The notes under the pieces are model-generated. The model did no database searches. It was not told the DNA's origin and saw nothing but the letters and a program-made list of their open reading frames with translations. DNA of 28,105 nt from Dehalococcoidia bacterium (GTDB taxonomy: Bacteria > Chloroflexota > Dehalococcoidia > GIF9 > UBA5629): assembly GCA_016927965.1 (NCBI GenBank), contig JAFGLP010000120.1, positions 1 through 28,105 of the forward strand, in the 5' to 3' direction. Below are positions 8,686 to 15,160 of the stretch, piece after piece. Position 1 is the first letter of the stretch. The number at the start of each line of letters is the position of its first letter. Both the position numbers and the translations under genes were made by a program.

Positions 8686-9722
8686 CAAGGCGGGCTGTAT
8701 TTTTCATTGCTACCGGTTCAATTATAGTTGTAACAGCGGCAATTATATCCCTCTTCACACTGGGTATTATTAATCCCGGTAAAACATATGTGAGCGTAAT
8801 AGACCCGCACCCTGTACCATGGATGCTGGGAGGTGTTGTGCTCGATCTGGGAGGACCGGGAAGCATGGATGAGAAATCCATAGAGTCTCCCACCGTTATT
8901 CAGCTTGATGACGGCTCGTATGCCATATGGTATCGAGGACAGACCTACGCGGATAAAACCGGCCGCATTATGTACGCTACCTCGGCAGATGGGATTACCT
9001 GGACAAGAAAAGGTGTCGTGATGACCCCAACAGAAGATTACGAAGGGGACAAGGTTGATCCCATGACTGTCATCTTCGAGAATGGAGTTTATAAGATGTG
9101 GTACGGGGGTCAGGCCATGGGAGGCTGCGCCTGCTATGCTACTTCAAACGACGGGGTAAACTGGACTAAATACTCTGGCAATCCCGTACTAAAAAAGACC
9201 AGTAACAACTGGGACAACGAGGGCGCAGGTGGACAGCATAAGGTCATAAAAGCAGGGGATAAGTACATAATGTACTACAAGGGTTATGGCAACAAAACTC
9301 CCGAATGGGTCTACTATGGGATTGCTGAATCTTCCGACGGCATTCACTGGGCCAAAAAAGGCAAGGCGCTTTCGCCCCAACCAGCTTTAGGCGAGTCGAC
9401 GGCATTCAGGAACTTCGCTGCTTTCAGACTGGACAGTAATTACTACTTAATGTACGCGATGGCCGGCAATTTGCAGCTTTTCCTGGCCAGCAGCAAAGAC
9501 GGCAAAAATTATACAAAACATGGTCTGGTCTTCCCGAAGGGAAAAACCCCCGGCGATTATGATGTAAAATGGGCAACCTCACCCTGCGTTTTGACTGCAG
9601 GCGATACGCTAAGAATGTGGTATGAAGGCGGAAATATGGAAGGCCGTGTCAGGACACTCTATGCGGATATATATAAAACTCAATTCTTAAAAACGCTGAA
9701 AAACAAGGTCTGGGGGCTCTAA
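8682..9722 (+). CDS. Membrane-anchored five-bladed beta-propeller protein, GH43/GH32-like
   Basis: The protein has 346 residues. A hydrophobic N-terminal helix (about 5-28) without a lipobox suggests a signal anchor with the rest outside the cell. Five copies of a blade pattern are visible: SPTVIQLDDGSYAIWYRG, DPMTVIFENGVYKMWYGG, HKVIKAGDKYIMYYKG, FAAFRLDSNYYLMYAM and SPCVLTAGDTLRMWYEG. Between them lie S/T-x-DG-x-x-W turns (SADGITW, SNDGVNW, SSDGIHW, SSKDGKNY). This is the five-bladed fold of GH43, GH32 and GH130-type glycosidases and phosphorylases. The acidic residues at blade starts are candidate catalytic residues, but the full set cannot be fixed by eye. It is divergent from the giant BNR protein. 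Role is likely trimming or binding of surface or environmental glycans. Confidence 0.7.
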   Translation: MTRRAVFFIATGSIIVVTAAIISLFTLGIINPGKTYVSVIDPHPVPWMLGGVVLDLGGPGSMDEKSIESPTVIQLDDGSYAIWYRGQTYADKTGRIMYATSADGITWTRKGVVMTPTEDYEGDKVDPMTVIFENGVYKMWYGGQAMGGCACYATSNDGVNWTKYSGNPVLKKTSNNWDNEGAGGQHKVIKAGDKYIMYYKGYGNKTPEWVYYGIAESSDGIHWAKKGKALSPQPALGESTAFRNFAAFRLDSNYYLMYAMAGNLQLFLASSKDGKNYTKHGLVFPKGKTPGDYDVKWATSPCVLTAGDTLRMWYEGGNMEGRVRTLYADIYKTQFLKTLKNKVWGL

Positions 9723-9751
9723 TCCGATTAAATCCGCCCTTTGCCCGCCGT

Positions 9752-11128
9752 CTAATAGACGTCGGCTTCGTCATCAGCCAGTACTGTAGCAAAAGCCAGC
9801 ACTGGTATGCTTATTACCGTGATTAACACGGCTGCTGACACCGTAGCATAAGCCAGCGCAGTTCTGGCTTCTCTCTTTTGCTCTGCCTCCCTGACCTCTG
9901 CACCGCGCGTCAGCCACTGGGTATTACGTGCCGTCAGCATGGCATATAATTTATATGGCGCTAGCACAAAGGGGCTGATAAAAGCGTAAACAGGCAGGAA
10001 CAGCAACGCCTTGGGTTCAGCAATAAGGTAAGGCAGTCCCCTGATAGCGCGAATAATGACAACGCCTGCCAGGAAAATAAGCGGACGGAACATGTGCCAG
10101 GCGGGATCAAACCAGGACGCTGCTACCACGCCTATATCATGCCCAATAAAAAACCGGATGCCAGCCAGGACTATGACAACAATCCAGAAGGGCAGTTTGA
10201 TAAGGGAAACAAATAGCTGCATAGGATACATAAATCCGCGTTGATAGGCCCAACCCTGTGTCAAGACCATCAATGAGCGCCTGGTCGAATTCCTGTTCCA
10301 CCTCAACTGCTGACGGAGGTACCGCCCGAAAGATTCCGGGGGATCGGTATATGCAATGGCGCTGGCCTGGTAAACCGTGCGGTAATCATATTTCAGCAGC
10401 AGCGTGGTCATCCAGCCATCATCGCCCGAATCACAGAGCTTACCCAGGAACTTCTGGTTAATAAATTCAGCTTCAAAGAGAACTGCCAGCTCTTTGCGTA
10501 CAGCGTAACATTCGCCGTTCAAAACATGGACCGCATTGCTTCTGCTCAAAGCAGGGTAAATCATTTTATTACGCAGCACCAGCCCCCATTCGTAGCACTT
10601 GGCGCCGATACCTCTGTCATGGGACGTTACAACCTGCCCGGTGACCCCACCTATCCTGGGATCAACGAACGGCTTAACTATCTCATTTACCGTTTCCTGA
10701 TGAAACTGGGTATCGCTTCCAGTTACCATAATGAAAGGATTGATGGCGGCACTAAATCCCCTGATCAATGCCTGACGCTTGCCGGGAGGAGCTGACAGCA
10801 TCTTAACCCGTGGATGCTGCGGCAGGCCACCAACCTGGCGTGCCGTCTGATCACGCACGTCAACCAGAGCAATAATCTCATCCTCTGCAGATGTGTACCG
10901 TATCATAGAGCCGATACTCGCCGCCAGGGCCTCCGGCTTCTCATTATAAACAGGTACCAGGATGGTAACCGGTGGACGGAACACCTGCCCCGTAATAAAA
11001 GGCTTATAAGGCGCCGACCTGATAATACGCACTAGCCAGATAAACCAGCATAACGCTCCAAAGACAAAGAATATATGGAAAATATGGTAGTAAACTAAAT
11101 CCGCAAATTGTAAAAGCCAGTAAATCAT
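9752..11128 (-). CDS. Membrane family 2 glycosyltransferase, hyaluronan/chitin-synthase-like
   Basis: The protein has 458 residues. An N-terminal membrane helix (about 15-35) precedes a GT2 catalytic domain with ILVPVYNE (56-63), a substrate-binding SDT (138-140), an acidic SGDDGWMT motif (234-241) supplying the catalytic base, and QQLRW (273-277), the QxxRW motif of processive synthases. Several hydrophobic helices follow (about 300-410), and another at about 425-450 near the C-terminus. This set matches synthases that both polymerise and translocate a polysaccharide through the membrane. The sugar cannot be read from sequence. It has its own promoter and is divergent from the flavoprotein gene. 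No accessory PgaD or Alg44-type gene is adjacent. Confidence 0.8.
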   Translation of the reverse strand: MIYWLLQFADLVYYHIFHIFFVFGALCWFIWLVRIIRSAPYKPFITGQVFRPPVTILVPVYNEKPEALAASIGSMIRYTSAEDEIIALVDVRDQTARQVGGLPQHPRVKMLSAPPGKRQALIRGFSAAINPFIMVTGSDTQFHQETVNEIVKPFVDPRIGGVTGQVVTSHDRGIGAKCYEWGLVLRNKMIYPALSRSNAVHVLNGECYAVRKELAVLFEAEFINQKFLGKLCDSGDDGWMTTLLLKYDYRTVYQASAIAYTDPPESFGRYLRQQLRWNRNSTRRSLMVLTQGWAYQRGFMYPMQLFVSLIKLPFWIVVIVLAGIRFFIGHDIGVVAASWFDPAWHMFRPLIFLAGVVIIRAIRGLPYLIAEPKALLFLPVYAFISPFVLAPYKLYAMLTARNTQWLTRGAEVREAEQKREARTALAYATVSAAVLITVISIPVLAFATVLADDEADVY

Positions 11129-11169
11129 AATACTTAATTTACCTGTAATAAACCTAATCCTACAGGGTA

Positions 11170-11198
11170 ATAGTAATATTAAATATCACTCGTGTCAA
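11170..11198 (-). promoter_or_regulatory. Promoter of the GT2 synthase gene
   Basis: On the minus strand a perfect TTGACA (11198-11193), 17 nt, then TACTAT (11175-11170, four of six). The predicted start of transcription near 11163 leaves a leader of about 35 nt before the ATG at 11128. Confidence 0.45.
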
Positions 11199-11216
11199 AG
11201 TTCATATCTTCTTTGC

Positions 11217-11245
11217 TTGAAAGCAAATATGCAGTCGCCTATAAT
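11217..11245 (+). promoter_or_regulatory. Promoter of the flavoprotein gene with dyad over the -35
   Basis: TTGAAA (11217-11222), 17 nt, then a perfect TATAAT (11240-11245). A perfect inverted repeat TTTGCTT-GA-AAGCAAA (11212-11227) covers the -35 box, a typical repressor or activator site. Transcription would begin near 11252, which rules out the in-frame upstream ATG at 11229. Confidence 0.6.
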
Positions 11246-11288
11246 AAGCAATCGTCCCTATCAAATCATCGAGAGGAGGTCCGGGAGC

Positions 11289-12194
11289 ATGAAAATCCTG
11301 GGAATTGTAGGAAGTTGCAGACGCCTGGGCAATACCGAGATACTGGTCAAAGAGGCACTCCTAGCGGCCCGGGAGATGGGGGCCGAGGCAGACATCGTCA
11401 GATGGACCGATTTCAAGATTCTGCCCTGTGATGGTGATGCTAACTGCCTGTTCCTGGGTAAAGACTGCAAATACCAGTCACGTGATGACCACGATTTCCT
11501 GCTTAAAATGATGTACGGTTTCGACGGCATCATCTTCGGGGCGCCCTGCTACATACTGGAGGTCGAATCAGTGGTAAAGCAGTTCATGGACCGTCTGTTT
11601 ATATTATTCAGCCAGCCTTCTCAACTTAAAGGAAAACCAGCGGCAATCATCACACCGTACGGTACCCGCGGCTGGACCCCCTATGCCTTTCTGCAACCGA
11701 CCATACTTATGCAGATGCTCGGCATGGATATTATTGATAAGACATTAGTTCATATACAGGCTATAAGCCAGGCCGCCGGAGACAGCAGCGCGCTGCAAAA
11801 GGCGCGCAGAACAGGAATAGAAGTTGTCAAAGCCATTCAGAGCGGGGACCATTCCTATAAAGGGGACCCTGGTATCTGCCCGGTATGTCACGAACGGAAT
11901 ATACGCATTTTGAAAGATAATGAGACTGTAGAGTGCGGCATCTGCGCCGTACGCGGCAAACTCACGATTGAAAATGGGAAAATCCAGGTAAACTTCCCGC
12001 AGGAACAGTTGAAGCGGCACCGCTTTTCCACCGAAAGCATCGACTGGCATGTTAAATATGACGTCAAACCTTCAAAGGACTTCTTTATGAAAATATGGCC
12101 TGCTCTCAAGGAGCAAAGAAAAAAATATAAGGACTTCCTCGATATCGACAAACACGTCATCGAGGCGGGCAGGGCAAGGTCATGCCAGGAATAG
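11289..12194 (+). CDS. Flavodoxin-fold (FMN reductase / iron-sulfur flavoprotein-like) protein with zinc-ribbon insert
   Basis: The ATG at 11289 is chosen because GAGGAGGT (11273-11280) lies 8 nt upstream and the promoter ends at 11245; this gives 301 residues. MKILGIVGSCRRLGNTEILV is the FMN phosphate-binding loop of the NADPH-dependent FMN reductase fold, and IIFGAPCY is the second flavin loop. Between them lie C47, C53 and C60 in the place where iron-sulfur flavoproteins carry a compact four-cysteine 4Fe-4S motif; the expected second cysteine (C47+3) is Asp50. A CX2C-X15-CX2C zinc ribbon (C197, C200, C216, C219) follows the flavodoxin domain. The end of the gene overlaps the next start, so the two are probably co-expressed. 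Likely a cytoplasmic electron-transfer protein or redox sensor; the partner is unknown. Confidence 0.8.
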   Translation: MKILGIVGSCRRLGNTEILVKEALLAAREMGAEADIVRWTDFKILPCDGDANCLFLGKDCKYQSRDDHDFLLKMMYGFDGIIFGAPCYILEVESVVKQFMDRLFILFSQPSQLKGKPAAIITPYGTRGWTPYAFLQPTILMQMLGMDIIDKTLVHIQAISQAAGDSSALQKARRTGIEVVKAIQSGDHSYKGDPGICPVCHERNIRILKDNETVECGICAVRGKLTIENGKIQVNFPQEQLKRHRFSTESIDWHVKYDVKPSKDFFMKIWPALKEQRKKYKDFLDIDKHVIEAGRARSCQE

Positions 12195-12553
12195 TTGTCA
12201 AACTGAGATATCCCCCTCACGACCCGGCGGGAGGCCCTTCCGTTCAGAAAGAAGACCTGGACAGGATAGCCAGGCAAACCGGCGCTGATATTTCACTCAC
12301 AATAATTGACCCCGGAAACGGCGCCGGGGCAGGGGAAACTGCCATTGCAACATCTGAAGACAGCACTATAGAAGGCATGGCCCAGCGTGTGATAACCGTT
12401 GCCTCTGATGACGAGATTGAGTTACGCACTGCGGTTCGCTTATTGATCGATCTTTACCGGGCTCCCCGCACCGTTTACGGGACCTGGGGCAGCAGTGAAG
12501 AGGGGGCTAAGATAATCTCGGAGCTGCTCGACGAAGAAGATGGCTGGTATTAG
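12182..12553 (+). CDS. Small unknown protein coupled to the flavoprotein
   Basis: The protein has 123 residues and I do not recognise it. Its ATG lies inside the end of the flavoprotein gene (13-nt overlap), with AGGG seven bases upstream, so translation is probably coupled and the two proteins may work together. It is acidic and soluble-looking, with no cysteines, signal peptide or membrane helix. The N-terminal half has a beta-like VVKLRY start and a glycine/alanine-rich DPGNGAGAGE turn. The C-terminal half looks helical (ELRTAVRLLIDLYRA and EEGAKIISELLDEED). The overlap and ordinary codon use support a real gene. Confidence 0.6.
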   Translation: MPGIVVKLRYPPHDPAGGPSVQKEDLDRIARQTGADISLTIIDPGNGAGAGETAIATSEDSTIEGMAQRVITVASDDEIELRTAVRLLIDLYRAPRTVYGTWGSSEEGAKIISELLDEEDGWY

Positions 12554-12579
12554 GATTTAAATACTCCGGCTGGACAGGC

Positions 12580-12608
12580 TTGTTTGAAAAATAAAATGAC
12601 CATATACT
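12580..12608 (+). promoter_or_regulatory. Putative promoter of TPR lipoprotein 2, nearly leaderless
   Basis: TTGTTT (12580-12585), 17 nt, TATACT (12603-12608). Only 9 nt separate the -10 box from the ATG at 12618, so the mRNA would begin two or three bases before the start codon. There is no Shine-Dalgarno sequence. Confidence 0.4.
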
Positions 12609-12617
12609 AAGTAACAG

Positions 12618-14015
12618 ATGTATAATCACATATTAAATAATCGCCTTGCACTGATCGTCGCCATTGCCATTGCTGGAATATTAGTCCTGCCCCTTATTTT
12701 CTCAGCCTGTACTATATTCGATTCCCCGACCGAACATTATAAGAAAGGCAACGCTTATTACGCCGATAAGAACTACGACCTGGCCATTGAAGAGTACAGC
12801 GCCGCGCTGAGCCGCGACTCCCGCCAGGCCATCATATTCGTCAACCGTGCCCTGGCCTTTAACCAGGTAGGCCAATATGATAAGGCCATCTCAGATTGCG
12901 ATAAAGCCATTGAATTAAGTCCCGGCAACGCACTGGCTTATATTGCACGTGCTTCAGCTTATAATGAAAAGGGCTGGTACGACCTTGCACTGATCGATTG
13001 CAACCGCGCTATCGAACTGAGTCCGCGTTCCTCTCTTGCTTACATTAACCGTGCCTGGGCCCTGAATGCCAAAGGCCGTTACGAAGAAGCAATTGAAGAC
13101 TGCACTAAAGCTATCGATATCGAACCGGGTCGCGCCATTGCCTACATGAACCGCGCCTGGGCATATAATGAAGTAGGTAAATACGACCTTGCGCTATCCG
13201 ACTGTAATAAGGCCATAGAGCTTGATGCTACCCTGCCCCTCGCTTACGTAAACAGGGCGTGGGTATATAATCAGACAGGAGGCTATGAGCAGGCCATCGC
13301 CGATTGCAATAAAGCCATAGAACTGGACCCCAAAATCGCCATGGCCTATGTAAACCGCGCATGGGCTAATTTAATGAAAGGCAGGCATGACGCCGCCATT
13401 GAGGACTGCAACAGGGCCATCGAGCTAAATCCTGATCTGCCGATGGCTTATACCACCCGTTCCTGGGCATATTTTGAAAAGTATTCCTACGATGATACGG
13501 AAGATTGGCTGACCATGGGTATGGATGACTGCAATAAGGCAATAGAGATCAATCCCAACTTCCCGCAAGCCTACACCATGCGCGCCTGGGGCTATATCCT
13601 GAAGCATATTTATCAGTTGGCGATCGTGGACGCCAGCAAAGCCGTGGACCTCAACCCTAAGTTCGCCCTTGGATATGTTACCAGGGCCTGGGCTTATGTG
13701 AACCTGGCGCAATGGGACCTTGCCATCGTCGACTGCGACAAAGCCATAGAGCTCAACCCCAAGCTGGCGCAGGCCTGGGACAGGCGCGCCTTCTGCTATA
13801 ACCAGAAGGGAATGTACGAACGTGCACTTGAGGACAGCAATGAGGCTATCCGTATTAATCCCGATATGCCGATAGCTTACTACACGCGCAGTATCATTCA
13901 TAAAAACCTCGGTAACCTGCAGAAAGCTGCCGAAGATATTCAAACATGCATTGATCTCACGGAAGACCCTGAGTTGGAACGCGCAGCCCGCACTGTGCTT
14001 GGCACGGTCCAGTAG
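12618..14015 (+). CDS. Exported lipoprotein of 12 TPR repeats with a regular cysteine ladder
   Basis: The protein has 465 residues. The N-terminus has a hydrophobic segment ending in FSAC (cysteine at residue 31), a plausible lipobox. About twelve 34-residue tetratricopeptide repeats follow, consensus LAY-NRAWAYN-KG-YDLAI-DCNKAIELDP. Repeat 8 carries a seven-residue insertion (DTEDWLT). Unlike the TPR lipoprotein at 2933-4690, which has tyrosine at the same helix-B position, eight of the twelve repeats here (2-8 and 10) have cysteine there, preceded by aspartate. RAW is also repeated. As an extracytoplasmic solenoid it probably scaffolds other surface proteins. It lies between the small unknown gene and the GH-A-like gene, convergent with the latter and only 9 bp from it. 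Confidence 0.85.
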   Translation: MYNHILNNRLALIVAIAIAGILVLPLIFSACTIFDSPTEHYKKGNAYYADKNYDLAIEEYSAALSRDSRQAIIFVNRALAFNQVGQYDKAISDCDKAIELSPGNALAYIARASAYNEKGWYDLALIDCNRAIELSPRSSLAYINRAWALNAKGRYEEAIEDCTKAIDIEPGRAIAYMNRAWAYNEVGKYDLALSDCNKAIELDATLPLAYVNRAWVYNQTGGYEQAIADCNKAIELDPKIAMAYVNRAWANLMKGRHDAAIEDCNRAIELNPDLPMAYTTRSWAYFEKYSYDDTEDWLTMGMDDCNKAIEINPNFPQAYTMRAWGYILKHIYQLAIVDASKAVDLNPKFALGYVTRAWAYVNLAQWDLAIVDCDKAIELNPKLAQAWDRRAFCYNQKGMYERALEDSNEAIRINPDMPIAYYTRSIIHKNLGNLQKAAEDIQTCIDLTEDPELERAARTVLGTVQ

Positions 14016-14024
14016 GAAAGACTG

Positions 14025-15047
14025 TTATTTTTGCTCAGCTATATGCCGTTTGATAGCAGCCCAGAGGTCTGCACCGCTGTCAGGCAAATACCAGTCGCAA
14101 CTGCTGTCCCATTGACTGACCGGTCCCCAGCAGAAAAATGTTATCCCATCCAGATCCTGTATGCCTGAAGCATGTTTCAAGTCCCTCTCCAGGCTGGCAA
14201 CTGAAGGCTTCTGAAACTTCTTTGAGTATTCAAAAGCCCCAATAGATAACCACACGGCAGAACCCGGTGATATCCTCTTAATGTCATCAACGCAATATTC
14301 CCCCACATCCTCCATAACGGTCGGCCATTGCAGTTTTCCTTTGTAAAGGTAGTTCGAATAAAGGTTCAACGATATAATATCGGCGATCCTGTTTTCCAGA
14401 AGTCCTTTTATGTAGTCAGGCATATTATCCCGTTCCCACTCGTACATACGAGCATGTACAGGTCTGGTTGGATCTGCTGCCAGCACATCCGTCCGGGCTG
14501 TCTTTAACTGTTCGATAGTAATCCGGCCAGCGGGCCATCCCGAACCGCGAATATCCGCTCCGTCAGGCAGATTCTCACCAAATTCATTGGAGATATCCCA
14601 GGCATATATGGCTGGATGGTCTTTCAGCGCGCTTATCCACTCCTGTACATGCTGTTTTTGCCAGACAGGCAATTTTCCTTTGGGCAACCGGTCCCAGTCA
14701 TCATCGGTAAAACCCCAGGCTGTATAGCTGAAGCCGCCGTCCATGACCACTTTTAAACCGGCCTGCTGGGCCTTATCCAGAAAATCCCTGGCCATCTCTA
14801 CCTCCTGCTCCATGCCCCATTCTGTAGCCAGGATATCAATGCCCGCTTTCTTCATTTCATCAAAATCCGATTGGGGCAGGTCTATGCCCACACCTTTCAT
14901 TCCGTAGACAAAATCCATTTCATTTCCCTGCACAGTTACGTTCTCAGCATTGATTGTGGTAGACTGCATGTGTGATGTGTAACTGATGCAACCTGATACA
15001 GTCAACACGGTAATATATATGATCAGCAGTGAAATAGAGGTACGCAT
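14025..15047 (-). CDS. GH-A clan-like (cellulase/mannanase-type) TIM-barrel lipoprotein
   Basis: The ATG at 15047 is preferred over the far upstream start because AAGGAG lies six bases before it and the promoter -10 box is at 15064-15069. The 340-residue protein begins with a signal peptide ending in the lipobox VSGC (C20). The body reads as a (beta/alpha)8 barrel: KGVGID, ILATEWGM, GLKVVMDGGF, IYAWDISNEFGEN, IISLNLYSNY and VWLSIGAFEYSKKF. E155 in WDISNEF fits the acid/base of clan GH-A enzymes, and E273 in IGAFE is a candidate nucleophile at the end of a later strand. It is likely a membrane-tethered extracellular glycoside hydrolase. The specific family (GH5-like) is not settled. It is divergent from the deacetylase-like gene, which suggests a shared glycan. 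Confidence 0.7.
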   Translation of the reverse strand: MRTSISLLIIYITVLTVSGCISYTSHMQSTTINAENVTVQGNEMDFVYGMKGVGIDLPQSDFDEMKKAGIDILATEWGMEQEVEMARDFLDKAQQAGLKVVMDGGFSYTAWGFTDDDWDRLPKGKLPVWQKQHVQEWISALKDHPAIYAWDISNEFGENLPDGADIRGSGWPAGRITIEQLKTARTDVLAADPTRPVHARMYEWERDNMPDYIKGLLENRIADIISLNLYSNYLYKGKLQWPTVMEDVGEYCVDDIKRISPGSAVWLSIGAFEYSKKFQKPSVASLERDLKHASGIQDLDGITFFCWGPVSQWDSSCDWYLPDSGADLWAAIKRHIAEQK

Positions 15048-15063
15048 CTTTTGCTCCTTCAGC

Positions 15064-15093
15064 ATTATATATATGATAAGACTGCCGGGGCAA
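15064..15093 (-). promoter_or_regulatory. Promoter of the GH-A-like lipoprotein
   Basis: On the minus strand TTGCCC (15093-15088), 18 nt, then a perfect TATAAT (15069-15064). The Shine-Dalgarno AAGGAG and the ATG at 15047 follow closely. Confidence 0.45.
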
Positions 15094-15113
15094 TTGACAA
15101 AATACAGTATGCT

Positions 15114-15142
15114 TTGACCGGGCACCTATTTAGACTTAATAT
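15114..15142 (+). promoter_or_regulatory. Promoter of the duplicated deacetylase-like lipoprotein
   Basis: TTGACC (15114-15119), 17 nt, TAATAT (15137-15142; a second TAATAT follows at 15144-15149). The start codon is at 15161 with no Shine-Dalgarno sequence, so the leader would be about 12 nt or shorter. Confidence 0.4.
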
Positions 15143-15160
15143 TTAATATACAATTGGACA

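Noticed and set aside
9750..9770. GTCT-AAT-AGAC hairpin between convergent genes
   Set aside because: Four-pair stem without a T-tract, partly within the coding end of the GT2 gene.
11217..11288. Upstream in-frame starts for the flavoprotein
   Set aside because: They lie within or just after the predicted promoter and ahead of the strong GAGGAGGT at 11273-11280, and the FMN-binding loop begins directly at the 11289 start.
13998..14033. CAGT...ACTG hairpin followed by TTATTTTT after TPR lipoprotein 2
   Set aside because: The stem has only four pairs and overlaps the end of the convergent gene; too weak to call a terminator.
15048..15125. Upstream start at 15125 for the GH-A-like lipoprotein
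   Set aside because: It lies beyond the promoter boxes; the ATG at 15047 has AAGGAG at the right distance and begins a standard lipoprotein signal peptide.
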